DNA from: Flavobacteriales bacterium | GTDB lineage: Bacteria; Bacteroidota; Bacteroidia; Flavobacteriales_F; PHOS-HE28 | Reading direction: 5' to 3' | Assembly: GCA_016788485.1 (NCBI GenBank) | Contig: JAEUSV010000120.1 | Location: 1 to 53,743 of the forward strand | DNA length: 53,743 nt | Shown here: positions 22,763-31,793 of the stretch, piece by piece | Layout of the letters: each line of letters starts with the position of its first letter | Numbering within the stretch: the stretch's first letter is position 1 | Made by a program: the position numbers and the translations under genes | The notes under the pieces: model-generated | The model's database searches: none | Seen by the model: the letters and a program-made list of their open reading frames with translations, nothing else | What the model was told of the DNA's origin: nothing

Positions 22763-25345
22763 TCAGCGCACGAAGGTGGTGGTGCGCGTGTGCGCGCCGT
22801 CGCTGAGGCGCAGCACGTAGGTGCCGGCCGCCAGCCCCTGCACGGGCACATCGAACCGGCCGGCCTGTGCGGTGACACCGCGCGCCAGCAGGCGTCCCGT
22901 AAGGTCGAGCACCTCGAAGGTGGCCTCCGTGCCCAGGTCGTGCAGGGCCACCAGCCCTTCCGGTCCGTACAGCACCACCAGTTCCTGCGTGCCGCCCTCG
23001 AAGGTCACTGTGCGCACATCGCTCAGGGTGGAGGCGCCGTCCACATCGGTCTGGCGCAGGCGGTAGTAGCTGAGGCCGGGCAGGGGGAAGGCGTCGTGGT
23101 CGGTGTAATGGATGGTGGTGCTGCTGTTGCCCGCACCGGCGCGCTCGAGCACCGGCTCCCAAGAGAGGCCGTCGGCGCTGCGTTCCACCGTGAAGTGCGC
23201 GTTGTCGCGTTCGCTGGCCGTGGCCCAGTCCAGCTTCACGCGCGAGCCGTCGGCGGCCGCCAGGAAGTACATGAGCTCGATGGGCAGCGGGTTCTGCGCG
23301 CTCACCGAGGCCAGCGTCCATGGGCTGAACTGCGTTTGCACCGCACTGGTGGCCACGGTGCCGGCCAGCAGGTTGCCGGTGGTGCCGCCGTTGCCACGGT
23401 CGCGCCATACCGCACCGTCGTAGCGCGCCACGCGCAGGTCGCTGAGCAGCGTCACCCCGCAGCTGGTGGCGAAGTCCCACGACAGGGTCACGGTGGCATC
23501 GGCGGCGCCCACGGCGCGGTCGATCTGCCAGTACTCGCAATCGCTGATGTGGTCGAGGGTGGGGTCGAGGGCGCCGGGGAAGGTGGTGAGCACCCAGGGC
23601 GTGGCGGGCGCGGGCGTCAGGAAGTACTCGGCGGTGAAGGCATCGGCGGCCACGCCGGCGATGTTGGTGAGCGATGCGGGGCGGTGGTAGGTGGACTTGC
23701 CCACCGGGAAGGTGAAGTCGGCCGTGCCGAACTTGCGCAGGGGGCCGCTCACGAAGCTGGCGTTGCTGGCGTTGGTGGCCGTGGCGGCCGCGGCCAGGCT
23801 CAGCAGGTTGGTGGCGTCGGTGAGCACGCGGCCCTGCACCAGGTCGAGGTTCACGTTCACCAGCGCCGGCGCGGAGAGCGAGAGGTCGCCGCCGGACTTG
23901 CTCACGCGCAGGGTGCTGAAGATCTCCTGGAAGCCGTTGGTCTGGATGGCCTGCGGACCCGCCCCGTTGAAGAGCACCAGGCTGTTGCCTTCCAGGAAGG
24001 CCGAGGTGCCCGAGGTGGCGTCCATGCTCCGGAAGTTGCCCGTGAGGTTGAGGCCGCCGTTGGTGAGGTCGAGGCGCCCACCGTTGCTGATGAGCACATC
24101 GCCGTTCACCTGCACGGTGTTGGCCGCCACCTGGTTGCGGAAGAGCGCGTTGGCCGCGCCGGCCGCACTGCCCGTGAGCGTAAGGCTGCCCGCGGTGAAG
24201 GAGCCGCTGTTCACCGTGATGCCCATGTTGAGGCCGGCCGCCGTGCGGGTCACGTTCGCCGCCGCCGTCACCACCAGCTGCCGTCCGTTGTTGATGGCGA
24301 GCTGCGGCGAAACCGCGCTGTTGCTGCTCACCGTGAGCGTGGCGCATTGGGCCGTGAGCGGCGTGAGCGTGTTGATGCCCACCTGGCAGTCCTGGATGCG
24401 TGTCTGGTTGATCACCACGTTGCTCGAAACCGTGGGCACCTCCGCATCGTCCCAGTTGCGGCAGTCGAACCAGTCCTGGCTCTTGGCGCCGGTCCACAGG
24501 CCGTTGGTGAAGGTGGCCGCGGTGATGGGGAAGGTGTAGCCCGCAGCGTAGTTGGGTGCACCGGCGTTGTAAGCCGTGCAATTCGCGTAGGTGGTCCAGT
24601 TCGCGCTGTTGTCGATGTCGATGATCCAGGTGCGCTGCGAGCGGGTGAGGAAGGTGCCGCCGGCCACCAGGTCGGTGAACTTCACGAAGTCCGTGGCGGC
24701 CGTGGGGTTCATGCTGAAGCACACGCTGCCCGGCGGCAGGCCCGACTCCTGGGTGGAGTTCACGAAGGCGTTCCAGGCCGGCTTGGTGTTGAAGGCGTAC
24801 AGCAGCGTGCAGTTCGTGAAGAAGCCGTCGTTCGTGGCCGCCGTACCAGGCGAATAGTTCGCCCCCACTCCGGGGTATAGGAAGAAGATCTGGTCACCGC
24901 CGGAGTTCATATTGAGGGCTGCGGCCCCATTCAGCGAGAGAACATTCCACGTCTGTCCCTGTGCGGTTCCGGGATATGTAACTGTCGGGAGTCCGGTGCC
25001 TGGACAACGGATCGTTATGACGGTACCTTTCAGGATGGAGGCCCCAGCTGTCTTTTGAATTCGAATGACCCCTTCGTTATCGCCCCATAGACCTGCATTC
25101 TGCTTTTCGTAGCCATTGTCCGTGATGAACAAGGTGGCGCCGTTGGGCAGGTCCTTGAAGCAGATGAAGCTGATCTCGTCCTCCGCTGACACTCCCGAAC
25201 AGCCGCCGTTGTTGGCGTTGATGCCCACGATGGCCAGGTCGCCCGGCGTTAGGGGCAGTTGCGCCACGCTTCGCGCCGCGAACAGCCCTGCCCCGAGCAG
25301 GGTCAGCAAGGCGGTGCGCCGGGGGATGCCAAGGAGGGTGGTCAT
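22763..25345 (-). CDS. Large secreted beta-rich protein with type A T9SS sorting domain
   Basis: An 860-residue secreted protein. The signal peptide ends near residue 29 (SVAQ). The N-terminal region (about 30-270) starts LTPGDLAIVGINANNGGC and contains FICFKDLPNGATLFITDNGY, a pattern seen in lamin-tail-like domains of Bacteroidota exoproteins. The middle (about 290-560) is a beta-helix-like run rich in N, T, S and V with repeated VNG/LTNGGLNLTG phrases. A fibronectin-like module (LDWATASERDNAHFTVERS) and a type A sorting domain (FEVLDLTGRLLARG ... GTYVLRL) finish it. The ATG at 25345 is preferred to the GTG just before it. The substrate or partner is unknown; an adhesin or surface-layer role is possible. 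A -7-like box precedes it. Confidence 0.85.
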   Translation of the reverse strand: MTTLLGIPRRTALLTLLGAGLFAARSVAQLPLTPGDLAIVGINANNGGCSGVSAEDEISFICFKDLPNGATLFITDNGYEKQNAGLWGDNEGVIRIQKTAGASILKGTVITIRCPGTGLPTVTYPGTAQGQTWNVLSLNGAAALNMNSGGDQIFFLYPGVGANYSPGTAATNDGFFTNCTLLYAFNTKPAWNAFVNSTQESGLPPGSVCFSMNPTAATDFVKFTDLVAGGTFLTRSQRTWIIDIDNSANWTTYANCTAYNAGAPNYAAGYTFPITAATFTNGLWTGAKSQDWFDCRNWDDAEVPTVSSNVVINQTRIQDCQVGINTLTPLTAQCATLTVSSNSAVSPQLAINNGRQLVVTAAANVTRTAAGLNMGITVNSGSFTAGSLTLTGSAAGAANALFRNQVAANTVQVNGDVLISNGGRLDLTNGGLNLTGNFRSMDATSGTSAFLEGNSLVLFNGAGPQAIQTNGFQEIFSTLRVSKSGGDLSLSAPALVNVNLDLVQGRVLTDATNLLSLAAAATATNASNASFVSGPLRKFGTADFTFPVGKSTYHRPASLTNIAGVAADAFTAEYFLTPAPATPWVLTTFPGALDPTLDHISDCEYWQIDRAVGAADATVTLSWDFATSCGVTLLSDLRVARYDGAVWRDRGNGGTTGNLLAGTVATSAVQTQFSPWTLASVSAQNPLPIELMYFLAAADGSRVKLDWATASERDNAHFTVERSADGLSWEPVLERAGAGNSSTTIHYTDHDAFPLPGLSYYRLRQTDVDGASTLSDVRTVTFEGGTQELVVLYGPEGLVALHDLGTEATFEVLDLTGRLLARGVTAQAGRFDVPVQGLAAGTYVLRLSDGAHTRTTTFVR

Positions 25346-25365
25346 CACGGGGCCATTCAGCGGTG

Positions 25366-25373
25366 CAAAGATC
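25366..25373 (-). promoter_or_regulatory. Candidate -7 box of the T9SS protein gene
   Basis: Read on the minus strand this is GATCTTTG, five of six defined positions of TAnnTTTG, 20 bases before the ATG at 25345. A TTG on the same strand (complement of 25401-25403) is 27 bases upstream, slightly beyond the usual spacing. Confidence 0.4.
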
Positions 25374-25478
25374 GTAAGATCAGGCGGTTACCTGTTGATC
25401 CAACGTTAATTTCCCACGGACTTTTCAGCACCTGTGGATAAGCCCTGCGCGGCACCCGGGGCGATCCGGGGGGGCGGC

Positions 25479-25486
25479 TACCTTTG
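25479..25486 (+). promoter_or_regulatory. -7 promoter box of guaA
   Basis: TACCTTTG is a perfect TAnnTTTG match in otherwise very GC-rich sequence. It ends 51 bases before the GTG start, so guaA would have one of the longer leaders here. No -33 TTG is obvious. Confidence 0.6.
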
Positions 25487-25537
25487 CCGCCCTGCCGCAC
25501 AAGGGAGCGTGGTGCCCCCCGTCGGCCCCCCTTCCCC

Positions 25538-27073
25538 GTGAGCGACCGCATCCTCATCCTCGACCATGGCAGCCAGTACACCCAGCTCATCGCCCGCCGT
25601 GTGCGCGAGCTGAACGTGTACTGCGAGATCCATCCCTTCAGCAAGGCCCAGCAGTTCCGCGACGACCCCGCCATCAAGGGCGTGATCCTCAGCGGCAGCC
25701 CCTTCAGCGTGCACGAGCCCAACGCGCCGGACACCGACATTACCGGGTTCCAGGGGCGGGTGCCCGTGCTCGCCGTGTGCTACGGTGCCCAGCTGCTGGC
25801 CAAGCGCGCCGGGGCCACCGTGGAGCGCAGCAAGGTGCGCGAGTACGGCCGCGCCTTCCTCGACAACATCCACATCCGCGAGCCCCTCTTCACCGGCATC
25901 CACCCCGGCACCCAGGTGTGGATGAGCCACGGGGACAGCATCACCACGCACGCCGGCGACATGGAGGTGGTGGCGAGCACGCACGCCGTGCCCGTGGCCG
26001 CCTATCAGCTCAAGGGCCAGCCCACCTACGCCGTGCAGTTCCACCCCGAGGTGTACCACACCACCGAGGGCCTGCAGCTGCTGCGCAACTTCGTGATCGG
26101 CATCTGCGGCTGCGCCGGCGACTGGACCCCCCACAGCTTCGTGGAGGCCAGCGTGGACAGCCTGAAGCGCCAGCTCGGCAACGACCAGGTGGTGATGGCC
26201 CTCAGCGGCGGCGTGGACAGCTCCGTGGCCGCCCTGCTGCTGCAGCGCGCCATCGGCGACCGCCTCCACTGCATCTTCGTCGACAACGGCCTGCTGCGCA
26301 AGGACGAGTACGCCAGCGTGCTCGAGAGCTACCGCCACATGGGGCTCAACATCACCGGCGTCGACGCCAAGGACCGCTTCTACGGGGCCCTCGCGGGCCT
26401 CACCGACCCCGAGGCCAAGCGCAAGGCCATCGGCCGCACCTTCATCGAGGTGTTCGACGTGGAGGCGCACCGCATCCAGGACGTGAAGTGGCTGGGCCAG
26501 GGCACCATCTATCCCGACGTGATCGAGAGCGTGAGCGTGAACGGTCCCAGCGTCACCATCAAGAGCCACCACAACGTGGGCGGCCTGCCCGAGCGCATGA
26601 AGATGCAGGTGGTGGAGCCGCTGCGCCTGCTGTTCAAGGACGAGGTGCGCCGCGTGGGCAGGGAGCTCGGGCTCGACCCCAAGATCCTGGGCCGCCATCC
26701 CTTCCCCGGTCCGGGGCTGGGCATCCGCATCCTCGGCGACATCACCCCGCAGAAGGTCGCCCTGCTGCAGGAGGTGGACCACATCTGGATCAACGGCCTG
26801 CGCGAGGCCGGCCTCTACGACCAGGTGTGGCAGGCCGGCGCCATCCTGCTGCCCGTGCAGAGCGTGGGCGTGATGGGGGATGAGCGCACCTACGAGAACG
26901 CCGTGGCCCTGCGCGCCGTCACCAGCACCGACGGCATGACGGCCGACTGGTGCCACCTTCCCTACGAGTTCCTGGCACGCGTTTCGAACGACATCATCAA
27001 CCGGGTGAAGGGCGTGAACCGCGTGGTGTACGACATCAGCAGCAAGCCGCCCGCCACCATCGAATGGGAATGA
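25538..27073 (+). CDS. guaA: GMP synthase (glutamine-hydrolysing)
   Basis: A 511-residue GMP synthase that converts XMP to GMP using glutamine and ATP. The class I glutamine amidotransferase domain (about 1-190) has the nucleophile Cys81 in AVCYGAQ and the His-Glu of QFHPEVYHT. The ATP pyrophosphatase domain has the P-loop [12 protein letters not shown], and the C-terminal dimerisation domain ends KPPATIEWE. It starts with GTG at 25538, since [15 protein letters not shown] is the conserved N-terminus; the longer frame from 25484 would start inside the promoter box. The stop codon overlaps the ATG of the LysM protein gene (ATGA), so the downstream gene is probably co-translated. Confidence 0.97.
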   Translation: MSDRILILDHGSQYTQLIARRVRELNVYCEIHPFSKAQQFRDDPAIKGVILSGSPFSVHEPNAPDTDITGFQGRVPVLAVCYGAQLLAKRAGATVERSKVREYGRAFLDNIHIREPLFTGIHPGTQVWMSHGDSITTHAGDMEVVASTHAVPVAAYQLKGQPTYAVQFHPEVYHTTEGLQLLRNFVIGICGCAGDWTPHSFVEASVDSLKRQLGNDQVVMALSGGVDSSVAALLLQRAIGDRLHCIFVDNGLLRKDEYASVLESYRHMGLNITGVDAKDRFYGALAGLTDPEAKRKAIGRTFIEVFDVEAHRIQDVKWLGQGTIYPDVIESVSVNGPSVTIKSHHNVGGLPERMKMQVVEPLRLLFKDEVRRVGRELGLDPKILGRHPFPGPGLGIRILGDITPQKVALLQEVDHIWINGLREAGLYDQVWQAGAILLPVQSVGVMGDERTYENAVALRAVTSTDGMTADWCHLPYEFLARVSNDIINRVKGVNRVVYDISSKPPATIEWE

Positions 27074-28833
27074 TGCGCCGATCGCTGCTCCTGCCTCTGC
27101 TCCTGGTCCTGGCGCTATCGGCGCTGGGGCAGGAGACGCGCGTGGTGGACGGCCGCAAGTACATCGTGCACAACGTGCAGCAGGGGCAGACCCTGTACGG
27201 CATCAGCCGGCACTACGCCGTGCCCATCGACGCCATCACCAAGGCCAACCCGGCGGCCACGCAGGGCCTGAGCCTGGGGCAGGTGCTGTTGATCCCGCAG
27301 GACGCGGTGCAGAAGAAGGAATTGAGGACCGCGCCGCAGCTCGGCGGTTCCGGTGAGCTGGTGCACACCGTGGCCAAGAAGGAGACCCTCTTCGGCATCG
27401 CGAAGAAGTACGGGGTGGAGCAGACGGCGCTGCTGGCCCGCAACCCCGATGCGGCCAATGGGCTGAAGGAAGGCATGCGCCTGGTGATCCCACCGGCCAC
27501 CGCCCCTGATGTGCCGCGTGTGGCCGCCGAGCCCGCCTTCGACGACAAGAGCACCTCGCACCTGGTGATGCCCGGTGAAACGCTCTTCGGGCTGGCGCAG
27601 AAGTACGGGGTGGAGGTGCCCGCGATCGAGGCCGCCAACGGAGGCCTGGCCCAGGGGCTCAAGGTGGGCACCTACATCCGCATCCCCGCCAAGGTGGTGA
27701 TCGCCACGCCCGAGCCTGCCGCCGCCCCCTCGGTGAAGAAGGCGCAGTACCGCGTGGCCCTGCTGCTGCCCTTCGCCATCGACGCCAACGACAGCCTCAT
27801 GGCCAAGGACCCCGAGCGCAAGGGCTACCACGAGACCACCGATGCGGCCGTGCAGTTCTACGGCGGTGCGCTGCTCGCCTTCGACTCGCTCGCCGGGCAG
27901 GGCCTCAACGCCGAGGTGCTGGTGCGCGACGTGGGCACCGATGCCCGCACCTGGGGACCCGTGCTGAAGGACCCCGGGCTCCGCGACATGGACCTGTACA
28001 TCGGTCCGTTCCACCGCGGGGCCATCGAGCAGCTCGTGAAGGTGAGCGGCGACGCCCACATCGTGTGCCCCGTGCCCCAGAGCAACAAGGTGCTGCTCGG
28101 CAATCCCACCGTGAGCAAGGTGGTGGGCGGCCGCCCGGACCAGGTGCAGGCGCTGGCCCGCCACGCCGTGCTGCGCCACGCGAAGGACAACCTGATCCTC
28201 GTTCGCGCCGACATCCCTTCCGAGAAGGAGCTGCAGGAGCAGATGCTCCGCGCCGCGCAGGAGGCGCTGGCCCAACGTACCGACCGCCTGCGCGACAGCG
28301 TGCTGGTGGCCCGCACCGGCAAGCGCGAGGTGAACGCCCTGGTGAACCTCCTGAAGGCCGGCGCCACCAACGTGGTGCTCGTGCCCAGCGAGGACGTGGA
28401 ACTGGTGACCGCGCTCGTCTCCAAGCTCGCGGGCCTGGCGAAGGACAAGGACATCATCGTGTACGGGCTGGCGGCCTGGGAGGACATGGAGAACGTGCCC
28501 GCGGCCGACATGGACAAGCTGCACCTGCACATACCGGCCAGCACGTGGATCGACCGCAGCGACCCGCGGGTGCAGGCCTTCGTGCGCGCCTACCGCGAGC
28601 GCTTCAACGATGAGCCGCGCGAGTACGCGTTCCTCGGCTTCGACGTGGCCTTCCATTACCTCACCGCGCTGCGCACCGAAGGCCGGGGCTTCGCCGCGCA
28701 CTTCGGCACGGTACACACACAGCCGCTGCACATGGGCTTCCGCATGGTGCGCACCGGTCCGGAGAACGGCTACCGCAACGAGAGCGTGCTCATCCTCGAG
28801 CACAAGGACCTGAGCCTGCAGCGCGTGCCATGA
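27070..28833 (+). CDS. LysM-domain protein with ABC-type periplasmic-binding fold
   Basis: A 587-residue exported protein. A signal peptide (about 1-20, [12 protein letters not shown]) has no lipobox cysteine. Three LysM domains follow at about residues 30-75, 92-137 and 157-202, each with a (Q/K/G)xTL(Y/F)GI/GL core and ending in a VLLIP or VIP phrase. From about residue 220 a type I periplasmic-binding fold (leucine/isoleucine/valine-receptor-like) begins with [15 protein letters not shown]. Proteins with this layout are common in Bacteroidota and are thought to bind peptidoglycan, but their ligand is not established; there is no permease nearby. ATG choices are 27064, 27070 and 27073; 27070 overlaps the guaA stop as ATGA. 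The downstream end overlaps hemF the same way. Confidence 0.88.
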   Translation: MMRRSLLLPLLLVLALSALGQETRVVDGRKYIVHNVQQGQTLYGISRHYAVPIDAITKANPAATQGLSLGQVLLIPQDAVQKKELRTAPQLGGSGELVHTVAKKETLFGIAKKYGVEQTALLARNPDAANGLKEGMRLVIPPATAPDVPRVAAEPAFDDKSTSHLVMPGETLFGLAQKYGVEVPAIEAANGGLAQGLKVGTYIRIPAKVVIATPEPAAAPSVKKAQYRVALLLPFAIDANDSLMAKDPERKGYHETTDAAVQFYGGALLAFDSLAGQGLNAEVLVRDVGTDARTWGPVLKDPGLRDMDLYIGPFHRGAIEQLVKVSGDAHIVCPVPQSNKVLLGNPTVSKVVGGRPDQVQALARHAVLRHAKDNLILVRADIPSEKELQEQMLRAAQEALAQRTDRLRDSVLVARTGKREVNALVNLLKAGATNVVLVPSEDVELVTALVSKLAGLAKDKDIIVYGLAAWEDMENVPAADMDKLHLHIPASTWIDRSDPRVQAFVRAYRERFNDEPREYAFLGFDVAFHYLTALRTEGRGFAAHFGTVHTQPLHMGFRMVRTGPENGYRNESVLILEHKDLSLQRVP

Positions 28834-29735
28834 GCGCGACCATCGACCGCGCGGCCATCGCGACCGCCTTCAAGGACATCCAGGACGGCATCTGCTCATC
28901 GCTGGAGCGGTTGGACGGCGGCGCGCGTTTCCGCGAGGACGCCTGGCAGCGCGACGGGGGTGGGGGCGGCCGCACGCGCGTGATCGCCGATGGCGCCCTG
29001 ATCGAGAAGGGCGGCGTGAACTTCAGCGAGGTGCACGGCGAACTGTCGCAGCAGGCCGCGCGCGCGCTGCAGATCGAGGGCACCGCCTTCTACGCCACCG
29101 GCGTGAGCATCGTGCTGCACGGTTCGAACCCGTGGGTGCCCACGATCCACATGAACATCCGCTACTTCGAGGTCGACGGCGGCGTGCGTTGGTTGGGTGG
29201 CGGCATCGACCTCACGCCCATGTACGTGGACGAGGCGGTGGCGCGGCATTTCCACCAGCGCCTCAAGGGCGTGTGCGATGCGTGGGACCCGGGGTACTAC
29301 ACCGCCTACAAGCGCTGGGCCGACGACTACTTCTTCCTCCCGCACCGCAACGAGACGCGCGGCATCGGCGGCATCTTCTACGACCGCGTGCAGCCCTCGG
29401 AGCGCGAGCCGCTGGACAAGCTCTTCGGCTTCACCTGCGCCGTGGGCCGCTTGTTCGCCCCGCTGTACGCGGAGGTCGCGGACCCGCCGCGCGACCGTGC
29501 CTTCACCGAAAGGGAGCGCGACTGGCAGCTGCTGCGCCGTGGCCGTTATGTGGAGTTCAACCTGGTGCACGACCGTGGCACCCGTTTCGGGCTCGAGACC
29601 GGCGGGCGCACCGAGAGCATCCTCATGAGCCTGCCGGCCGATGCGCGCTGGCGGTACGACGCCCAGGTGGAACCCGGCTCGCCCGAGGCCGCCACGCAGG
29701 CGCTCCTGCGCAAGGGGATCGATTGGGCCGGTTGA
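28830..29735 (+). CDS. hemF: Oxygen-dependent coproporphyrinogen III oxidase
   Basis: A 301-residue HemF that oxidatively decarboxylates coproporphyrinogen III to protoporphyrinogen IX in heme synthesis. Family hallmarks are GGGGRTRVIADG, EKGGVNFSEVHGEL, the metal/substrate region NPWVPTIHMNIRYFE, WLGGGIDLTPMYVDE, FYDRVQPSE and RGRYVEFNLVHDRGTRFGL. The length is that of the family. The ATG overlaps the stop of the LysM protein gene (ATGA). Presence of the aerobic enzyme indicates an oxygen-using organism. The stop at 29735 is one base from the stop of the convergent gene. Confidence 0.97.
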   Translation: MSATIDRAAIATAFKDIQDGICSSLERLDGGARFREDAWQRDGGGGGRTRVIADGALIEKGGVNFSEVHGELSQQAARALQIEGTAFYATGVSIVLHGSNPWVPTIHMNIRYFEVDGGVRWLGGGIDLTPMYVDEAVARHFHQRLKGVCDAWDPGYYTAYKRWADDYFFLPHRNETRGIGGIFYDRVQPSEREPLDKLFGFTCAVGRLFAPLYAEVADPPRDRAFTERERDWQLLRRGRYVEFNLVHDRGTRFGLETGGRTESILMSLPADARWRYDAQVEPGSPEAATQALLRKGIDWAG

Positions 29736-29736
29736 T

Positions 29737-30162
29737 TCAGGCCTGCTCCGCGCGCCTGGCCTCGCGCTCCTCCTTGCGTTTCCGGAAGTAGTCGCGCACG
29801 CGGTCGAAGCTGTTGCCCACCTCGTGGGCCATGTTCCGCAGGTTCTCCGGGTCGGTGCGTTTCAGCAGGAAGGGGAGGGCGAAGCTGAGGCCGAGCCAGA
29901 ACAGGCGACCGCCGCCGCTGCGGCTGCCGCGCGCGAAGCCGCTCGCCGCCATGGAGCCGCCGGTGGTGAAGAGGTCCTTCCAGGTGCCGAGGTCGCGCGG
30001 GAAGAGGCTCTTCACCGACGACCACAGCATCTTCCGGCGGCGGGCCGGGTCGCGGAACGCGCCGTAATGCTGCTGGAGCCGCTGGCCGTGGTGGCGCCGC
30101 CGCGCATCGAGGCGCTCACGCTCCCTGGCGATGTCGGCGAGGCTGCGGAAGGGCTCACGCAT
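29737..30162 (-). CDS. 141-aa basic protein downstream of holin-like gene
   Basis: A 141-residue protein with a strongly charged N-terminus (REPFRSLADIARERERLDARRRHH), a mid region with a KSLFPRDLGTWKDLF phrase, a single hydrophobic stretch LFWLGLSFALPFLL (about residues 86-99) and a charged coiled tail (KRKEEREARRAEQA). I do not recognise a named family. Its ATG overlaps the end of the holin-like gene by 8 bases, so it is the third member of a YtxH / holin-like / 141-aa operon. It may be an inner-membrane-associated envelope stress protein, inferred only from its neighbours. Confidence 0.8.
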   Translation of the reverse strand: MREPFRSLADIARERERLDARRRHHGQRLQQHYGAFRDPARRRKMLWSSVKSLFPRDLGTWKDLFTTGGSMAASGFARGSRSGGGRLFWLGLSFALPFLLKRTDPENLRNMAHEVGNSFDRVRDYFRKRKEEREARRAEQA

Positions 30163-30511
30163 GGCCGTGCACGGTGTTCACGAAGGTGACGATGAAGCGC
30201 TCGCGCAGGCTGCCGCGCCAGGCGATCCAGATGAGCACGGCGGTGAGCGCGTACACGCCCGCCATCACCAGGAAGCCGTAGACCGCGCTGCCGAGCAGGG
30301 TTCCGATGGCCAGCGCGCCCGCGATGGTGAGCAGGAGCACCACCATGGCGATGAACAGCAGCATGAGGCCGCGGATGAGCACCCCGCCCGCGATGCGGGC
30401 CGTGCGTTCGCTGGCCACCAGCAGGTAGTAGTCCTTCTGGCTGTCGGCGTAGGCCTTCGCCTCGATGGTGATGTCCTCCAGCCAGGAGCCGATGTCGTCG
30501 GTATGCTCCAT
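30155..30511 (-). CDS. Phage-holin-family / putative superfamily III holin-like membrane protein
   Basis: A 118-residue protein with two long hydrophobic stretches (about residues 44-72 and 76-98), a charged N-terminus (MEHTDDIGSWLEDITIEAKAYADSQKDYY) and a basic C-terminus. This is the shape of the chromosomal phage_holin_3_6 (YqjE-like) family, which is found with YtxH or ElaB-like proteins in stress operons and not in prophages. No lysis genes or phage structural genes are near, so a prophage origin is not supported. The ATG is at 30511, 3 bases after the YtxH gene, and the stop overlaps the next gene by 8 bases (ATGCGTGA). Confidence 0.85.
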   Translation of the reverse strand: MEHTDDIGSWLEDITIEAKAYADSQKDYYLLVASERTARIAGGVLIRGLMLLFIAMVVLLLTIAGALAIGTLLGSAVYGFLVMAGVYALTAVLIWIAWRGSLRERFIVTFVNTVHGHA

Positions 30512-30514
30512 GGT

Positions 30515-30865
30515 TCAGCTGGTGTGCTTGCGGGCCTCGTCGGCCACATCGTGCGCTGCCTTCTTCACGTCGCCGCTCATGCGGTCGGCCAGGTCCCTGC
30601 CTTCCTCGAACAGGAAGCGCACGAAATCCTCGACCTCTTCCTGCGTCATGCTGGCGGCATCGTGGGCCTTGCCCTTCATGTCGCTCCATTCGCGGCGCGC
30701 CTCATCCATGGTGTCGCTGAAGGTGTCCTTCGCCTTGCGCCCCATGCCGGCGATGGCCTCGCGCGTTTCACGTCCGCTGCGCGGTGCGAAGAGGATGCCG
30801 AGCGCCGCTCCGGCGGCCATGCCGGCCAGAAAGGCGAGCAGCCCGCTGCCACGTTGGTTCTCCAT
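30515..30865 (-). CDS. YtxH domain protein
   Basis: A 116-residue protein with the YtxH pattern: a hydrophobic, glycine/alanine-rich anchor (LLAFLAGMAAGAALGILFAPRSGRETR, about residues 9-35) followed by a long charged amphipathic helix (about 36-112). In other bacteria such proteins are induced by general or osmotic stress, but their mechanism is not known. It is the first gene of a tight three-gene minus-strand operon with a holin-like and a 141-aa protein. A TACCTTCA box lies 18 bases before the ATG. Confidence 0.88.
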   Translation of the reverse strand: MENQRGSGLLAFLAGMAAGAALGILFAPRSGRETREAIAGMGRKAKDTFSDTMDEARREWSDMKGKAHDAASMTQEEVEDFVRFLFEEGRDLADRMSGDVKKAAHDVADEARKHTS

Positions 30866-30883
30866 GGTGTTCGGTTGTTGCCA

Positions 30884-30891
30884 TGAAGGTA
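30884..30891 (-). promoter_or_regulatory. Candidate -7 box of the YtxH operon
   Basis: Minus-strand TACCTTCA agrees with TAnnTTTG at four of six defined positions (mismatches at the seventh and eighth bases), 18 bases before the YtxH ATG. Weak on its own; listed because it stands where other genes here carry a box. Confidence 0.25.
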
Positions 30892-30929
30892 CGGCATGGC
30901 CGGGGCGGTCGCACCTGACGCCGGTCAGC

Positions 30930-31211
30930 TCAACGCAGCCACTTGCGCTCCATGACGAAGGTGCCGAAGGGCAGCACCGAGGCCAGGCCCAGGCCGGCCA
31001 CGCGTTCCACGTCCCAGTTGAGCTTGGTGAACAGGGGCACCGCGGCCACCCAGTACCATACGAAGAGCACTCCGTGCGCCCAGCCCACCACCTTCACGGC
31101 CATGGGCAGGCCCATCATGTACTTGAGCGGCATGGCCACGAAGAGCAGGATCAGGAAGCTGATGCCCTCGGCGACGGCGACGTTGCGGAAACGCTTGATG
31201 ATGGGGTCCAT
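30930..31211 (-). CDS. DUF3817 family membrane protein
   Basis: A 93-residue protein beginning MDPIIKRFRNVAVAEGISFL, with three membrane segments (about residues 14-34, 39-60 and 70-86) and the DUF3817 signatures AEGISFLILLFVAMPLKYM and VGWAHGVLFVWYW. The ATG at 31211 is used, since an upstream TTG would overlap the promoter box. Function of the family is unknown; members are small integral membrane proteins. It is monocistronic here, 64 bases upstream of the YtxH operon on the same strand. Confidence 0.9.
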   Translation of the reverse strand: MDPIIKRFRNVAVAEGISFLILLFVAMPLKYMMGLPMAVKVVGWAHGVLFVWYWVAAVPLFTKLNWDVERVAGLGLASVLPFGTFVMERKWLR

Positions 31212-31217
31212 GGGCGG

Positions 31218-31225
31218 CAAAGATG
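31218..31225 (-). promoter_or_regulatory. Candidate -7 box of the DUF3817 gene
   Basis: Minus-strand CATCTTTG agrees with TAnnTTTG at five of six defined positions. It ends 6 bases before the ATG at 31211, so the transcript would have almost no leader, as for bshC. Confidence 0.45.
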
Positions 31226-31258
31226 GACATGGAGCGCCGCGACCCCGTCACGCCCGGA

Positions 31259-31768
31259 TCACTTCGCCTTCGCCATCGCCTTGTAGCTGGCCGAGACCAG
31301 CTGTTCCAGCACGGCGAGGTCCACGTCGGCCAGACGCTTCACGTACAGGCAGCTCTTGGACACGGTGTGCTTCCCAAGCCGGCCCAGCAGCGCCTTGTGC
31401 TGGTCGAAGCCCGCCATGAGATAGAGGGTGAGGTTGGCCTTGCGCGGGCTGAAGCCCACGGCGAACCACTCGCCGCTGCGGCCGCTGTCGTAAGTGTAGC
31501 TGTAGCGCCCGAAGCCCACCATCGCGGGGCCCCACATCACCGGTTCCTGCGCGGTGGCCTTGCGCATGAGCCTCAGCAGGGCCTCGCAGTCGGCACGCAG
31601 GCCCGCATCGGCGATGGCGCCCACGAAGGCGGCGGCGCTGGCCGTGGTGGCCTGGGTCTTGTTGGTGGCGGCCTTCTTCGCAGCAGGCTTCTTCGCGGGA
31701 GCCTTCTTCGCAGGGGCCTTGGGGGATGCCGCTTTCTTCGCGGTCGTCTTGCGCGGTGTGGTGGCCAT
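31259..31768 (-). CDS. DUF1801 protein with histone H1-like Lys/Ala/Pro tail
   Basis: A 169-residue protein. Residues 2-47 are a low-complexity basic tail with repeated PAKKA/PAKKP/AAKKA units like eukaryotic histone H1 or bacterial Hc1/AlgP tails. Residues 50-167 form a DUF1801 (YdhG-like) domain with LRLMRKATAQEPVMWGPAMVGFGRYSYTY, FAVGFSPRKANLTLYLMAG and KSCLYVKRLADVDL. DUF1801 has a frataxin/YdhG-like fold and no settled function. The tail suggests nucleic-acid or nucleoid binding, which is inference. It is preceded by a TACATTGG box 16 bases before the ATG. Bacterial lysine-rich tails of this sort vary quickly in length. Confidence 0.88.
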   Translation of the reverse strand: MATTPRKTTAKKAASPKAPAKKAPAKKPAAKKAATNKTQATTASAAAFVGAIADAGLRADCEALLRLMRKATAQEPVMWGPAMVGFGRYSYTYDSGRSGEWFAVGFSPRKANLTLYLMAGFDQHKALLGRLGKHTVSKSCLYVKRLADVDLAVLEQLVSASYKAMAKAK

Positions 31769-31784
31769 GGGGCAGGGTGGGCCA

Positions 31785-31792
31785 CCAATGTA
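31785..31792 (-). promoter_or_regulatory. Candidate -7 box of the DUF1801 gene
   Basis: Minus-strand TACATTGG agrees with TAnnTTTG at five of six defined positions, 16 bases before the ATG at 31768. It lies between that gene and the stop of the PH-like gene at 31794. Confidence 0.4.
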
Positions 31793-31793
31793 G

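Noticed and set aside
26950..27069. Upstream start for the LysM protein inside guaA
   Set aside because: The signal peptide begins at the ATG near 27070, which also overlaps the guaA stop as ATGA.
30155..30511. Possible prophage remnant because of a holin-family protein
   Set aside because: No lysin, integrase or structural genes are nearby, and the gene sits with YtxH in a stress-type operon.
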